In this document: positions 39,337 through 50,277 of the stretch, in pieces
Layout of the letters: the number at the start of each line of letters is the position of its first letter
Position numbering within the stretch: the first letter of the stretch is position 1
Assembly (NCBI RefSeq): GCF_000143415.4
Contig: NW_003314350.1
Location: forward strand, 682,001 to 746,000
From: Selaginella moellendorffii
Lineage: Eukaryota > Streptophyta > Lycopodiopsida > Selaginellales > Selaginellaceae
Reading direction: 5' to 3'
DNA: 64,000 nucleotides
Position numbers and translations under genes: made by a program
Notes under the pieces: model-generated
What the model was told of the DNA's origin: nothing
Databases searched by the model: none
Seen by the model: the letters and a program-made list of their open reading frames with translations, nothing else

Positions 39337-41910
39337 ATGCGTGGAGGATTGCGCGCTTCTATCAGGTTTTCTTCTCCCAGAGCTATCGCCAGGGGCTGTG
39401 CAAGCCTTGGAGCTCTCGATCGACCCCAGGGGCTTGAAAATCCACCCATGGCGCGCAAATGCGGGGCGGATTCCGGCCGTGCCAGGCAAATCTACGCGCA
39501 GGTGATCCAGAACAGGGCTGAGATTGACGATTTCATTGCCGAGGAGCTCGTCCAGATGTTCATACGTTGTGGATCTCTCTCAGACGCCGTGAAATCGCTG
39601 GATGAGCTGCGAATCCAGAGCGTGGTCGCGTGGACTGCGACGATCTCGGCATTTGCCCGGCTGGGGCATCGCGGCGAGGCATTTTTTCTCTTCCACAGGA
39701 TGCTGCTGGAGGGTGTTTTGCCAAACAAGGTGAGTTTCATATCCATTGCCAGCGCCTGTTCTAGTGAAGACGAGGCTGATTTCCTCTGTGACAGGATAGT
39801 CGAGCGAGATCTTCAAAGGGATCGTCTTGTCGGCACAGCTCTGGTAAATCTCTATGGCAAGTTCCAGAGGCTGGACGAGGCGTGGACGATTTTTTGCGCG
39901 CTAGAAGGAAGAGATCTTGTGTCGTGGAACTCCATGCTATCGGCGTTTAGCGAGCACCAGCAGTGGAGAAGGAGCCTTGAGCTTTTCAAAGCGATGCTGC
40001 TTCAAGGTTTGTCTCTGGACAGTATAACATTCCTCGCAGCGCTCAAAGCTTGTGCCAACTTACGGGATTTGTCACAGGCAAAGCTTGTCCATGGACAAAT
40101 CTGTGAGAGCGGACTAGAAGGAGCGGACATGGTCGGGAACACGATCGTTGATACGTATGGAAAGTGTGGCAGTATCGACGATGCTCTAGCGGCTTTCGAG
40201 CGAATTCCAGCCAAAGACATCGTTTCCTGGAACGTCATGCTAGCATCTCTCAGCCAGAATGGAAGCTCTGCCGAGGCAGTAAAACTTTTCAAGCAAATGC
40301 TTCACGAGGGAGAGAGAGCCGAGAAAGTTACAGTCGCGACGCTGCTCCACTCTTTCGCGAGCCGGGAGTTTTTGCAAGAAGGTGAGCTTCTTCATGATCA
40401 TATTGTCGAGCTCGGCCTGGATATTGACATTGTCATGGCAACCGCGCTGTTGATCATGTATGCCAGGTGCGGAAGCATGGATCGAGCGAGTAAAATGTTC
40501 GACACCATCCAGAACAGGGACGTGGTTCTCTGGAACACTTTCATTTCATCGCTCGCTCAAGCTGACCGCGTGAAGGATTCCTTCCAGGTGTTCCGAAGAA
40601 TGCAGCTGGAAGGTGTTCGTCCAAACAAAGTCACATTCGCGAGCGTCATCGACGTGTGCACAAGCTTAAGTTCGCTGGCGGATGGAATGCTCGTTGCCGC
40701 GCTGGTTTTGGAGAGCGGACTTGGCTCCGACACCGTTCTCGGCAACGCGATCATCGACCTGTATGGGAAGTGTGGAAGCCTCGAAAACGCGTGGGAGGCA
40801 TTCGACAGGATGGAGAACAAGGACGTGGTTTCCTGGACGACGATTCTCGGTGCTTACTCCCAGCACGGGCTTTTCAGCGAGGTGGTCGGGCTTTTCAACA
40901 AGATGCTGCTGGAAGGCATAACTCCGAGCACGGTTACGTTCGTCACGGTTCTTTACGCCTGTGCGGAATGCAAGGCTCTAGAGGTCGGGAAGAAGATCCA
41001 TGCTCGTGTCATGGAGGCCGGACTGGAATTCGACGAGCTTCTCTCCAGTGCCATTCGGTCGCTGTACGCGGAGTGTGGCTACCTGGAGGAAGTTTGCAGA
41101 GTTTTCCACGGTAGGAAGCAGGAGCAAGAGGTAGCGGCTTGGAACGGGATGGTGGTAGCCTTGAGTAGACGGGAACTCTTCGACGAGGCAGTGGGACTCT
41201 ATCGACAGATGCAGCTGGAAGGAGTTCCCGGGGATAAATTCACACTGGTGTCAGTGCTGGAAGCTTGCTCGGAGCTCCCGCTCGTCAAGTCGATCGAGGC
41301 CAGAGCTCTAAGTTTGAGGTTGGAGCAGGACGACACGATCAACACGGCACTTCTCAAAGCGTACAGCCGGTGTGGAAGCATGCGAGACGCGAGGAGAGCT
41401 TTCGAGAGAACTCCAAAGAAGGACGTGGTTGCATGGTCGGCTATGGTGGGAGCTCACGCTCACCATGGTTGTGGAGAAGCGGCACTGGAGCTCTTCCAGC
41501 TCATGCAACTCGACGGCGTCATGCCCAACGACGTCTCCTTCGTGAGCGTCTTCTCGGCGTGCAGCCACTGCGGGAGTGTGGAGAGAGCTTACGAGTACTT
41601 TGTGGGACTGGAGCAAGACTATGGAGTGAAGGTCACGGTCGAGCACTGGAAGTGTATGATGGATCTGCTGGGACGGGCTGGGCGGCTCGGCGAGGCCGAG
41701 AAGTTCTTGAGCAAGATGGAGTTTGAGCCGGACGTGGTGTTGTGGACGACGCTCTTGGCCGCGTGCAGTGTCCACGGGGACTTTGAGCTGGGGAAGCATG
41801 CGGCAAAGCGGATTCTAGAGCTCGACGAGGAAGACGACGCGGCTCACGTAGTTCTTACGAGCCTCCAGCATTCTTCGCAGAGTGATATCTTGGAGAGTGG
41901 CCGGGGATAG
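39337..41910 (+). CDS. PPR protein, PLS type, ending in a short E region
   Basis: This single exon of 857 codons has ATGs at 39337 and, in frame, 39448. The first 35 residues are Arg/Ser-rich (RGGLRASIRFSSPRAIARG) and suit an organelle transit peptide, so 39337 is preferred. About twenty PLS repeats run to residue about 780. They are followed by VVLWTTLLAACSVHGDFELG and a short tail ending ESGRG, where related proteins continue into E+ and DYW. Without a deaminase it would need a partner for editing. A TTAGGGTT motif (39328-39335) sits just before the ATG. Confidence 0.9.
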   Translation: MRGGLRASIRFSSPRAIARGCASLGALDRPQGLENPPMARKCGADSGRARQIYAQVIQNRAEIDDFIAEELVQMFIRCGSLSDAVKSLDELRIQSVVAWTATISAFARLGHRGEAFFLFHRMLLEGVLPNKVSFISIASACSSEDEADFLCDRIVERDLQRDRLVGTALVNLYGKFQRLDEAWTIFCALEGRDLVSWNSMLSAFSEHQQWRRSLELFKAMLLQGLSLDSITFLAALKACANLRDLSQAKLVHGQICESGLEGADMVGNTIVDTYGKCGSIDDALAAFERIPAKDIVSWNVMLASLSQNGSSAEAVKLFKQMLHEGERAEKVTVATLLHSFASREFLQEGELLHDHIVELGLDIDIVMATALLIMYARCGSMDRASKMFDTIQNRDVVLWNTFISSLAQADRVKDSFQVFRRMQLEGVRPNKVTFASVIDVCTSLSSLADGMLVAALVLESGLGSDTVLGNAIIDLYGKCGSLENAWEAFDRMENKDVVSWTTILGAYSQHGLFSEVVGLFNKMLLEGITPSTVTFVTVLYACAECKALEVGKKIHARVMEAGLEFDELLSSAIRSLYAECGYLEEVCRVFHGRKQEQEVAAWNGMVVALSRRELFDEAVGLYRQMQLEGVPGDKFTLVSVLEACSELPLVKSIEARALSLRLEQDDTINTALLKAYSRCGSMRDARRAFERTPKKDVVAWSAMVGAHAHHGCGEAALELFQLMQLDGVMPNDVSFVSVFSACSHCGSVERAYEYFVGLEQDYGVKVTVEHWKCMMDLLGRAGRLGEAEKFLSKMEFEPDVVLWTTLLAACSVHGDFELGKHAAKRILELDEEDDAAHVVLTSLQHSSQSDILESGRG

Positions 41911-42159
41911 AACACTTTGGAGCAGAGGTCGTGACACGAAACTTTGCAGCACAGCCTACCAATCCAGGTTGCTTTGCAGCCAGTGCCAACGAAGAAGAGG
42001 TTTGGGAACACGATCATTCATAAAAGAGAGAGTGCTGCTCGGGACCTTTGGGCTCTTCTTCACGATCATATTGTCGACGTACTTCTTTCACGAGGATTGT
42101 TGGATCTTACGAGAATCTCTAGATTATATTGGGATGTTTCTCAAAACTTATCACGTCTT

Positions 42160-42231
42160 GTGGCTGTAGTTTAGTGGTGAGAATTCCACGTTGTGGCCGT
42201 GGAGACCTGGGCTCGAATCCCAGCAGCCACA
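42160..42231 (+). tRNA. tRNA-His (GTG)
   Basis: The acceptor stem GTGGCTG pairs with CAGCCAC, with discriminator A at 42231. The anticodon stem CCACG/CGTGG encloses TTGTGGC, anticodon GTG at 42193-42195. The T arm is TGGGCTCGAATCCCA. No intron. It lies between the PPR gene and the YjbQ-like gene. Confidence 0.95.
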
Positions 42232-42310
42232 CATATTAAACCCTTTTCAGTAACATTTTGTTTTTTGGTTTAGTTTTTTCAAAACTTTTCCTTTAGGGCT
42301 CTTGCGAAGA

Positions 42311-43310
42311 ATGCTGCTCGGGAGTGCGGCAAATGGAAATGGAATCGTCGTCTTCAAACAATTCAGGTCTCGTCAGCTGCTGAGCGGCAGGATTTCCAGC
42401 TGCAAAATTCCTAGCTCGCATTTCTCGCTGTCTAGGAGTCACTTAATTCGATGCGAGGCCGCCTCCAACGCAGGTGCTCCACCTTCATATCTTTGATCAT
42501 CAAAATCTCTCTTGTTCTTATTTTCCGATTTTGCTCCATAGCAGTGTCGAGCGTTCCTGGTATCGAGTGGGTCCAAAGAACTTTCGATCTCCCACCATAT
42601 AAAAGGTATGTAAAAAGAAAAATGCGAGGATTCTGATCTTTGCAATCCAGAGGATGTCACATAATCACCCAGCAAATCTACAAGGCCGTGCCGGAGATTA
42701 GAAACTTTCGAGTCGGCATTGCTCACATCTTTGGTAAGAACTCCAAGAGAATTGAATCGACGATGTTTTCTTGCAACTTTTTTGCTCTTGATCGATCTTG
42801 TGCGTGATTTGCAGTGATGCACACCTCGGCGAGTCTCACCATCAACGAGAACGCGAGCCCCGACGTACCACTCGACATGGAGGACGCCTTAAACAAGATC
42901 GCTCCAGAGGTAAGGAAAAATTCTCTCCAGAGTTTCCAATCGTTTTTGCTCTCCTTGAAATCGTTCTTGAAGGGTCACCACTACCGTCATCTCGATGAAG
43001 GACTGGATGATATGCCGGGTGAGTAAACTTGGATGGTCATCTCCCTTGCAAACTTCGCGCTACGTTTTTTTCTTCTTCCTGTGAAGCTCATGTCAAATCT
43101 TCGATCATGGGTTGTTCGTTGAGTGTGCCGATCACCGCTGGGAGATTAAATCTTGGAATCTGGCAGGTTGAAAGAGCTAGAGATAGTTTTTTGTCCTCTC
43201 CTTGAGTATATCGTGTTGGCTTTTTGTTTTCGCAGGGAGTCTGGCTCAACGAGCATAGAGACTATGGAGGCAGTCGAAGGCTCTGCATCACAATCCATGG
43301 ACAATGCTGA
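42311..43310 (+). CDS. YjbQ/UPF0047 family protein, 7 exons, probably organelle-targeted
   Basis: Exons are 42311-42473, 42545-42605, 42651-42733, 42815-42909, 42973-43018, 43087-43166 and 43236-43310, giving 200 residues. After a Ser/Arg-rich N-terminus of about 50 residues (likely transit peptide) come RGCHIITQQIY, HTSASLTINENASPDV, DMEDALNKIAPE, YRHLDEGLDDMP, AHVKSSIMG, AGRLNLGIWQ and LNEHRDYGG. These follow the conserved order of the UPF0047 family, including the His and acidic residues of its putative active site. Bacterial YjbQ has been reported to have weak thiamine-phosphate synthase activity; the plant role is not known. Confidence 0.88.
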
Positions 43311-43483
43311 GTATAAATACTACGAAGTGAAAAGCTCATACGCAAAAGAAAACCATACCTGGAAGTTGTATACAAACAACCCGAGTCCGAAGGAAGATTT
43401 GGTTCTGCCACCATCTTTCTCTGTGAGATCAAACTCGAAAGTTCTCCGTAAATTCTGATCAAACAACAAGATCACAGACTTTC

Positions 43484-44166
43484 CTAGTGTTTCTTATGTG
43501 GTTTCTGAATGCCACGCTTGTACCGGGTAATGGACAGCCAGTTCTGGATCTGTAACAAGAAAGTTCCACACAGGCTTTGCTAGAACGATGCCACTAAAGA
43601 AATTTGGAAGTACCTGCTTGACCGTGAGGCCCGTCTGGGCTATGAGCTCCTCTCTCTCGAGAAGAGATGGATATGGATGATCGGAGTGTTGAGTGATCCA
43701 GGACTCGAGAATTTGGACTGATTGACGCGGCAGAGAGTACATGTTCTTGGGCCTCGAAAGTGGAAGAAGCTTAAACCTGCATGGATCGTCGATTTCTCAA
43801 AGAAAAGAATCCAGATTACGCAAAGAAGGTGTTCGCTTACTTGATGAGCTTCCTCGGCTTCGATCGCCTCGATCTCGCCTTTCGGACGGCCGTGTGCTGC
43901 CCCGCCATCGCCAGATAGAAGACTGGATGCTTCTCTTCCGGCTCGAATTCGCAGCTGATAGCCGAGCTGTCGGAACAGGCTGCTGGATCGCAATCGGCCT
44001 GGCGCTGCTGCTCCTTGCGCCAAAGTATATCGTCGGCTGGCGTCCAGTCGCAATCCGGATCAAGAATATCGCCGGCGCCTTCGTCCAGCTCTGGGAGATC
44101 GCAAATGTCGCTCAAGACCTGGCTTCCAAACTCCGGAAGCGATTCTTTCCCCGCATTCGCCTCCAT
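43484..44166 (-). CDS. Short homeodomain protein with PYP loop (TALE-like), lacking Asn51
   Basis: Exons are 44166-43841, 43776-43614 and 43549-43484, giving 184 residues. The N-terminal half is acidic (PELDEG, ILDPDCDW) followed by a basic stretch KARSRRSKPRK. The homeodomain is at the C-terminus: SLPRQSVQILESWI, the three-residue loop PYP typical of TALE homeodomains, IAQTGLTVKQ, then helix 3 IQNWLSITRYKRG. In place of the almost invariant WFxNxR this reads WLSITR: Asn51 is Ile, which should weaken specific DNA contact. An intron sits just before helix 3, at the same place as in the next gene, so the two are tandem paralogues. Confidence 0.75.
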
Positions 44167-44398
44167 CGCCCCTGCCAGAGAGCAAATCGAAGTGAGATTG
44201 GAGTGAAATATCACATCTGGAGCAGTAGAATCGCAAGATCGATAGAGAAGAGAGCGGCATAGTACCCGAGGCGAGAGAGCTCGCGAGGAGAGAACTGGAA
44301 GAACCCTACGTAAAGCCTTTGGCCAGAGAAAATTTGAAATGGACGGCGTAGATTCGCTTATTTGCGACGAACGGCTGGGGTGGCCTAGATCCGACGGC

Positions 44399-45933
44399 TC
44401 AGCTGTGAGCCATTGAGCGGGAAAGCACCTTTGAGTACTTCTGGATGTGGTGCTTGGCTCTTGCGTTGGACATCCAGCTCTCGATCTAGCAAAAACCACG
44501 AAAAAAATCACACCGACCGATCGATCGCGCGAAGAACTTTGTCTGGAGAGAAGAAGTAAAAGGAAAGATCACGACGTACCTGTTTGGTCTGCAATCCGGT
44601 TTGGATCACCAGATCGGTTTTCTCCTCCGCGCTCGGGTATGGATTCTCCCTGTTCGCGTCGAGCCACATCGCGAGGATCTCCTTGGCTCTGGCAGGAAGC
44701 TTTGCGACTGGCCTCTTCCTCTCGTATCCAGTCCGGCGGCGGCGGCGCTTGGGAGAAGCAATGGGTGGCGAGAGTGGTGGTGACATCTCGGACTCTCGAT
44801 CGAATTCGTCCCTGGCACGCTTGGAGCTCGCGAATTTTGTGCTGCTTCTCTTCTTCTTGGGTTCGTGCTCCTGCTGCTGCTCGACTGGTTTGTAGGCCGA
44901 GTGGAACTCGGTGGCGGTGTCGCAGCACGATGAACTGTTGTTCACGGAGAGGCTGCAAGAGTCCACCACTGATTCCGCGAGTAGAGGCGTCGACTGATCC
45001 AGCATCGTGTAGTTGTCCTTCGAGAGTAAGCTGAGCTCCACGAACCGATCCAGTCTTGGGCTTTGAAGTTTCTTCTCGGTTCCATGATATCCAGGCACTG
45101 CTGACGATCGAGTGTCGGTCCATGTCCTCTCGCAGTCTAATTCTTCTGCTAGATCTTGTTCCCGATAGTTTCCTTCTTCCTCATGGATCTCGGTGATCTC
45201 CACGCCGGGATGAGCTTGCATGTCGGCATCCTCGTAGAGGATCCCATCCTTCGTCAAGTTGAGTGCGTAAGACATTGTCGACGACTCCTCTCGCATGACT
45301 CCACTCACCAGCGTTGGTTGATCGTATACTGGAAATAGCTGGAAGTCACCGCTACCGTGATCGCCACCATGACCTTCCGCCATAGAATCGTTTGGAAAGA
45401 GTGGAATCTCGCTGCTCAGAGAAATCTGTGCTTGCTGTGTCTCCAGCGCCTCCGGAATCCCATCCAGAGCCAGTAGCGGGATCTGCATTTGCCGGAGAAC
45501 CGCGTGGATCGCTGAGTGATCACACCCCATTCCATCCTGGAACAATCCCCCGTGATCCTTGATGTTGAGCACGACCTGGATTGTGCTCTGCTCCTCGGTC
45601 CTCGCCGTCCAGCCCTGCGCCGCCTGATCGGCCGAAGCGAAGCACGCGGCGGTCGTCTCCATGAAGATTCCAGTCTCGCCGGCCTCGTTCCAGTAGGACG
45701 ACTCGCCCTGTTCTTGCTGCGGCGCCGGCGCGGGATCGCGATTCACGAGATCTTGAGCGTCTTCCTCCGATGTCCAGGAAGCGAACTCGAAATAATCGTC
45801 CGCCATGGATACCGCTGCGCAGCACCGGATCGATCACGTAACGATTCAAGCGCAGAGAGCAAGAATCCGTACCTTGCGCAGCATCGACCGATTCCAGCTC
45901 CAGGATCGGCAGCGCTGCGTCGTCCGCCTCCAT
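44399..45933 (-). CDS. Homeodomain protein with PYP loop (TALE-like), 3 exons
   Basis: Exons are 45933-45873, 45814-44580 and 44485-44399, giving 460 residues. Most of the protein is acidic and low in complexity. A Lys/Arg-rich region (EPKKKRSSTKF, SPKRRRRRTGYERKR) precedes the C-terminal homeodomain: LPARAKEILAMWL, NPYPSAEEK, IQTGLQTKQ, then IESWMSNARAKHH. Trp48, Asn51 and Arg53 are kept. No KNOX or BELL domain is visible, so it is not an ordinary plant KNOX or BELL protein. It probably acts as a nuclear transcription factor. Its stop is 233 bp upstream of the paralogue's start. A telo-box (45995-46004) lies upstream. Confidence 0.75.
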
Positions 45934-46562
45934 CGCCACCAAGAAATGCCCGAAATATCAGGGTTTTCCCGCGCGAGCGTTCTAGGGCGCCCATAAACCC
46001 TAAAAACAGGGCCAGTTTTTAACCATGCAATAATTCCAAAACGTTGGAACGGGTAAAAAGATAAAAAATTGCGACGATCTCATCCTCTATGTTGCGGTTG
46101 TTTTGTCCGCGAAGCTCTCCACGAAGTTGCAAGAAACGTGGTGGCCCAAGCTAGCTAGGGGCGAAAGTAAAAACTCCAATTTACCTCCCTCATTTAAACT
46201 TTTTCACCCTGTAGCAATTTTCCTTGCTTCTTTGTCCTCCATCGCGAAGGTACCAGGAAGAATTGTCCACCCTATAGCTTTGTCCAAAAGTGTGTGCGCC
46301 CGGCCCATTCCAAGCAGCACGCAACATGGCCCATTCCGGGCGAAGAGTCGACCACGCAACCTACCAAAGGAGAGAGACGACCGTACCTATCAATTAATCA
46401 AGACCGTACTTATCTCTTTAGGGCTGTGATGAAGCTGCCAGGAAATTGCCGCGTCAGCTAGGCGATAAGACACTGCGATTTCCGGCACCTGCCGCGAAGG
46501 CGCCATTGGCCTTCTTTCCGGCAAGTTGCCGGTAGGTGCCACATTCCGGGGCATATGCCTGC

Positions 46563-46568
46563 CACGTG
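46563..46568. promoter_or_regulatory. G-box CACGTG upstream of JAZ
   Basis: A palindromic CACGTG 355 bp before the JAZ start codon, within CCACGTGG. MYC2-type factors bind this motif and JAZ genes are typical MYC targets, which would give negative feedback. Binding here is inferred. Confidence 0.55.
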
Positions 46569-46727
46569 GTGGGCCCCGAACGATTTCCATGTGCGCAATG
46601 TGTGTTTCGGTTGAACGAGACCTCCCGCGCTAATGTAAAAGATATAGCGCTGGAAAGAAGGGCGTTAAAGAAAGGGCCAGGTGGAAGCCCCCAGGAAACT
46701 TCTTCCCGTGTGCTACACTGGCGCTGT

Positions 46728-46733
46728 TATAAA
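46728..46733 (+). promoter_or_regulatory. TATA box of the JAZ gene
   Basis: TATAAA in GTTATAAACATT, 190 bp before the start codon. It would place transcription start near 46760. Confidence 0.5.
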
Positions 46734-46922
46734 CATTAGAGAGGCCCGGCCAAGGAAGCAATACACGAAGCCGGCCTAGGGTTTTATATTTTGGGGGTTC
46801 TTTCTCCGCCTTCCTCGATCGATAGCTAGAACAGGAGCGTTATGGCGGTGATTCTCGCGAGAATGGAGCTTTGATTCGTTAGAAGAGCGAGAAATCGAGT
46901 GGATCGTGCGGGAAATTTCAGG

Positions 46923-48669
46923 ATGTCGAGGGCTAGAACGGATTCCAAGCTCTTTAGAAGCACCGGGAGCGTAGGAAAGCCAGGGAGGAAACCAGCGGTG
47001 GGAGGGTCGCCTGTGGCAGCGGCCGCGGCGTCCTCCATCCCGGTCAAGGAGTCGCCAGATTCCAGCCAGCAGGTGGATCCGGATTTGACGAGAGCGCTCA
47101 AGCAGATCTTCGAGGTGAGGAACTGCAAGCTCAAAGATCACGGCAGCAGCCACAACAATAACAGTAACAGCAGTAGCAAGAACAGTAGCGAGGAATCGTG
47201 CCTGACTTTATTTGGGAGGAAGCTGGCCTCGCCGTCGTCCAGTCTGGATGGATCCGACGGGAACACGAAGAATGTGGCAAATCAGTACTCGCGGCAAGGG
47301 ACGGACAAGCTTCCTCCTGCTGCCACGGCTCATCTTCTCAAGGAGCTCCACAAGCAAAGGCTCAAACAAAGGGGTAAGTTTTTCATAGCAGTGAAAAGTA
47401 TATCTAAACGATTTTTCGGTTTGGATTTCTTAGGAATCACTGCCTCGGCCAACGATTTCCCAGACATGGGCGAGATTGAGTTCGTCCACACTGAGAGAAG
47501 ACCGGAAGTGTCGACGCTACCACTTCTCAACAATTTACAGGAGAAGAGACCTCTGGTAAGTTTTTGTGACTTGGATCGACGAGGAGACGAAGACTCATGG
47601 GTTGTTTTTCAGGAAAATGCCTCGGATTGCAGCCCTGAAGCAAAGAGGCAGCGGATCGAGAAGGATAAAAGCCTGGATCTGAGTCTTTCGGTGGAGTTTG
47701 GTTCACCAGATGAAGCAGCTCGAGATTCGAACAATACCCAAAGCATGGACATTGCTGCTGAGGAGGAGAGGTAAGACTTTTGAGGAAATTTCTTCTTTTT
47801 GTTAGGCAGTCGTGACTGAAGCTTGTTTGCTCTCTCAGGACACATGCAACCGTGAAGGATCCGGAGCAGCTCACACTCTTCTACAATGGCCAAGTCCTCG
47901 TGTACGACGACGTTCCATCCGATAAGGTGGGTTCCTTTGTGCCTTTTGCTATCGTGGAACTGTGTATTAACCCTTCGGTTTTTGCTCTTCAGGCTAAAGC
48001 GATCATGGTGTTGGCTAGTAGCATCAGCTCAAAGACATCATGCTATACTCCTTGCCTTGCTGCGGCTACTGCCGCTGCGGCGAAGGCTACCGGTGCTGCT
48101 ACTGCTCCGCCTATCGTAGTTCCAACCACGGCAAAAGCATCTAACTCGTTGTACCCATCACCAAAGGGCACCACTCCAGCGGCAGACAAACGCTCATCGT
48201 CAAACGGTAAGCCCGTGCTTTTTGACTCCCACGCATCCGAGCTGACCTCGATCCTCCTCGCGTTACAGACGTCCAAGCAAGGAAGGCATCCATTAGCAGA
48301 TTCCTGGTCAAGAGAAAAGACAGGTGTGTATCTCACCACCATCTCGCCAAGACCGAGGATCAAACTCGGTGTTTATGTGTGACTTAACTGACGCTTTCTG
48401 TTGTGCTTTCCAGGCTGTCTGCCAAGCCAGCCGAGAAGGCCGAGGCGTCGTCAAAGTCGTCCGCGAAAGACATATCGCAGCGCTCGAGAAGCCCGTCACC
48501 GGCAGCGTCGAGCAGTCCCGTGACGCCCCCCAGGGCCTCGCCTCCCAGGCTCGTCGACGAGCTCAAGCTCCAGCTAGAAAAGGGGGAGATGCTCAAGAGA
48601 TCCATCCCGGCAAATGCTGGATCAGCAACAGCAGCAGCAGCAGCACCGAGGCAGTGGATTGGTGTGTAG
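46923..48669 (+). CDS. JAZ-type jasmonate repressor (TIFY + Jas), 7 exons
   Basis: Exons are 46923-47373, 47434-47555, 47613-47767, 47839-47926, 47993-48206, 48269-48323 and 48414-48669, giving 446 residues. The TIFY motif reads LTLFYNG with the rest of the ZIM domain (VLVYDDVPSDKAKAIMVLAS). The Jas motif ARKASISRFLVKRKDR is spread over the exon 6/7 join, the usual site of a Jas intron. N-terminal Asn/Ser-rich and C-terminal Ser/Arg/Pro-rich regions are low complexity. JAZ proteins bind MYC factors and are destroyed after hormone-driven binding to COI1. The last intron, last exon and 3' flank are duplicated at 63351-64000. Confidence 0.88.
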
Positions 48670-50070
48670 AGGCGGTGGAGATGATTCGCAGTGCCAAGTT
48701 TTAAAGGTTTTGGACTGTGGAAGGCAGCAGCAGCAAGCTAAGAACAGGCCAAACTCAGACACACACACACACAGACACTCTCCTCTTTACCAAGTGAGAA
48801 AACAAAGAGAGTATAGCTTATATTTGATACTTATAACTCTTCTCTTCCAAAATTCTTGTGTATTTCTCTCTCTTTCTCTAGTTTTTTTCTCATCTGGACA
48901 GCATATTCGCTTGATGGATGGACGGATGGATGGAAGGTTGATCACAAACAATGCCCTCGGAAAGATTGTGGAGGGTTGCTTTGTATAGAACAGACAAAAG
49001 CAAAGAAAAATTCTTTGATTAAAACTCTTTGAACGTTCTTCCAAGCTTCTAAAAAATGGGTTGTTTGGCGATCGCTCTCTGTGGATTTGAATAGATCATT
49101 CGCAGCACGAGATGTTTGAATGTTTGAAAGTTTGACACTGGGCTGGCTGGTGCTCGCTGCTTCCAGCGCGTGCGCTGGTCCTACCATTCCAGACTACTAA
49201 GAATTTCTAAGGCTGTGTCCCAAAAAGGCACATTTAGACCGGCGCTTTCTCTGAGGGGGCGGGGGTGGACAAAAGTAGAGGCGTGAGTGCATGGAAGCTT
49301 CGAGGTTTGGTTGCCTAAAGTTGAGTCGCCACACTAGGAGTCAGTGTTTTGTGTTGCGCCAAGAGGAAGGAGAAGAGAAGAAGATTGGGTTTGAGTGGCC
49401 CACTCACACTACAACATGCACATACTCTTTCTTGCTATTGGTCCACCACCAAATTTTACACTTCTCTGCAAACATCAGGTATATAACTATGTTGTTTAAT
49501 TTTATTAACAAGGAAAGATATTTGATTATACTAACCAAGATATATAAAAATATCATAATATTTCCAATCTCAGAAATATCAAGTTCTTCTTCTGAAGATA
49601 TTTTGCAAGAACTGCAGAGCAAAGTAATAAATTTTATTAAAACAAAACTAAATGATCTGACTAATATTTGAGTTCATATTGCATTATTTCTCAAATTCTT
49701 GACATTAAATATTCAACAATTATATATTTTAGCTTACAACTAATTCTTCATTTTGCACTTTTACCAAATAAATGTGATTGTAAAGCAAAAGAAAATTAGT
49801 TCAAATACTAAAAATTAACTCTTAAACTATTCTTATTTAGGCTCAAAAATAATATTTACTCCAGAATCTTTCTACTTCTAGAGAATACTTAAGTTAATAA
49901 TTTTTATATTATTTTGAAATTAAATTTTTTATTTGTAAGAAAATTGTACACTGTATATAAAAGTGAGGTATAATTTCCTTAATTCCTTACTTAGAAAAAC
50001 TAAGAAGCAAAATATAAAAACTAATTAGATATCATTTCTTACTTAATATAATTAAAAATTATAATTAGAT
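48670..50070. other. JAZ 3' flank, then AT-rich DNA
   Basis: The 3' flank has a CA repeat near 48760. From about 49450 the sequence becomes strongly AT-rich and only short frames remain (for example 49291-49671), which I do not take as genes. Confidence 0.45.
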
Positions 50071-50277
50071 TTATGAGTGCTTGGGATATAGGAATAAGTA
50101 TGTTAGTGAACTCTACTTATATACAATGATGGATGGACCAAATTCAGTCACAAATGAATAATTTATATACTATAATACTATAATTAATATATTATCTAGC
50201 TAGGGTAACATATATGTGTGTGTGTGTCTATATATATATATATATATAAACCTTATTTATGTATTATGTATTTACAA
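50071..50277 (+). repeat. LTR-like repeat, left copy of an older degraded element
   Basis: It starts TGAGTGCTTGGGATATAGG and ends TTTACAAACCTTACA. It is clearly related to 57708-57879. It includes a TG/TA microsatellite. Confidence 0.5.
50214..50247. repeat. TG/TA microsatellite
   Basis: A short (TG)n run followed by an uninterrupted (TA)n run inside the LTR-like repeat. Confidence 0.85.

Larger units (their letters stand above)
45934..46922. promoter_or_regulatory. Divergent promoter region of the homeodomain gene and JAZ gene
   Basis: About 1 kb between divergent starts. It holds a telo-box AAACCCTAAA (45995-46004), a G-box (46563-46568), a TATA box (46728-46733) and CTAGGGTTTT (46776-46785) before the JAZ start. 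No gene is seen. Confidence 0.55.

Noticed and set aside
48740-49020. CRISPR-like or satellite repeats in the 3' flank of JAZ
   Set aside because: Only short CA, CT and GGAT microsatellites are present, typical of plant flanks.
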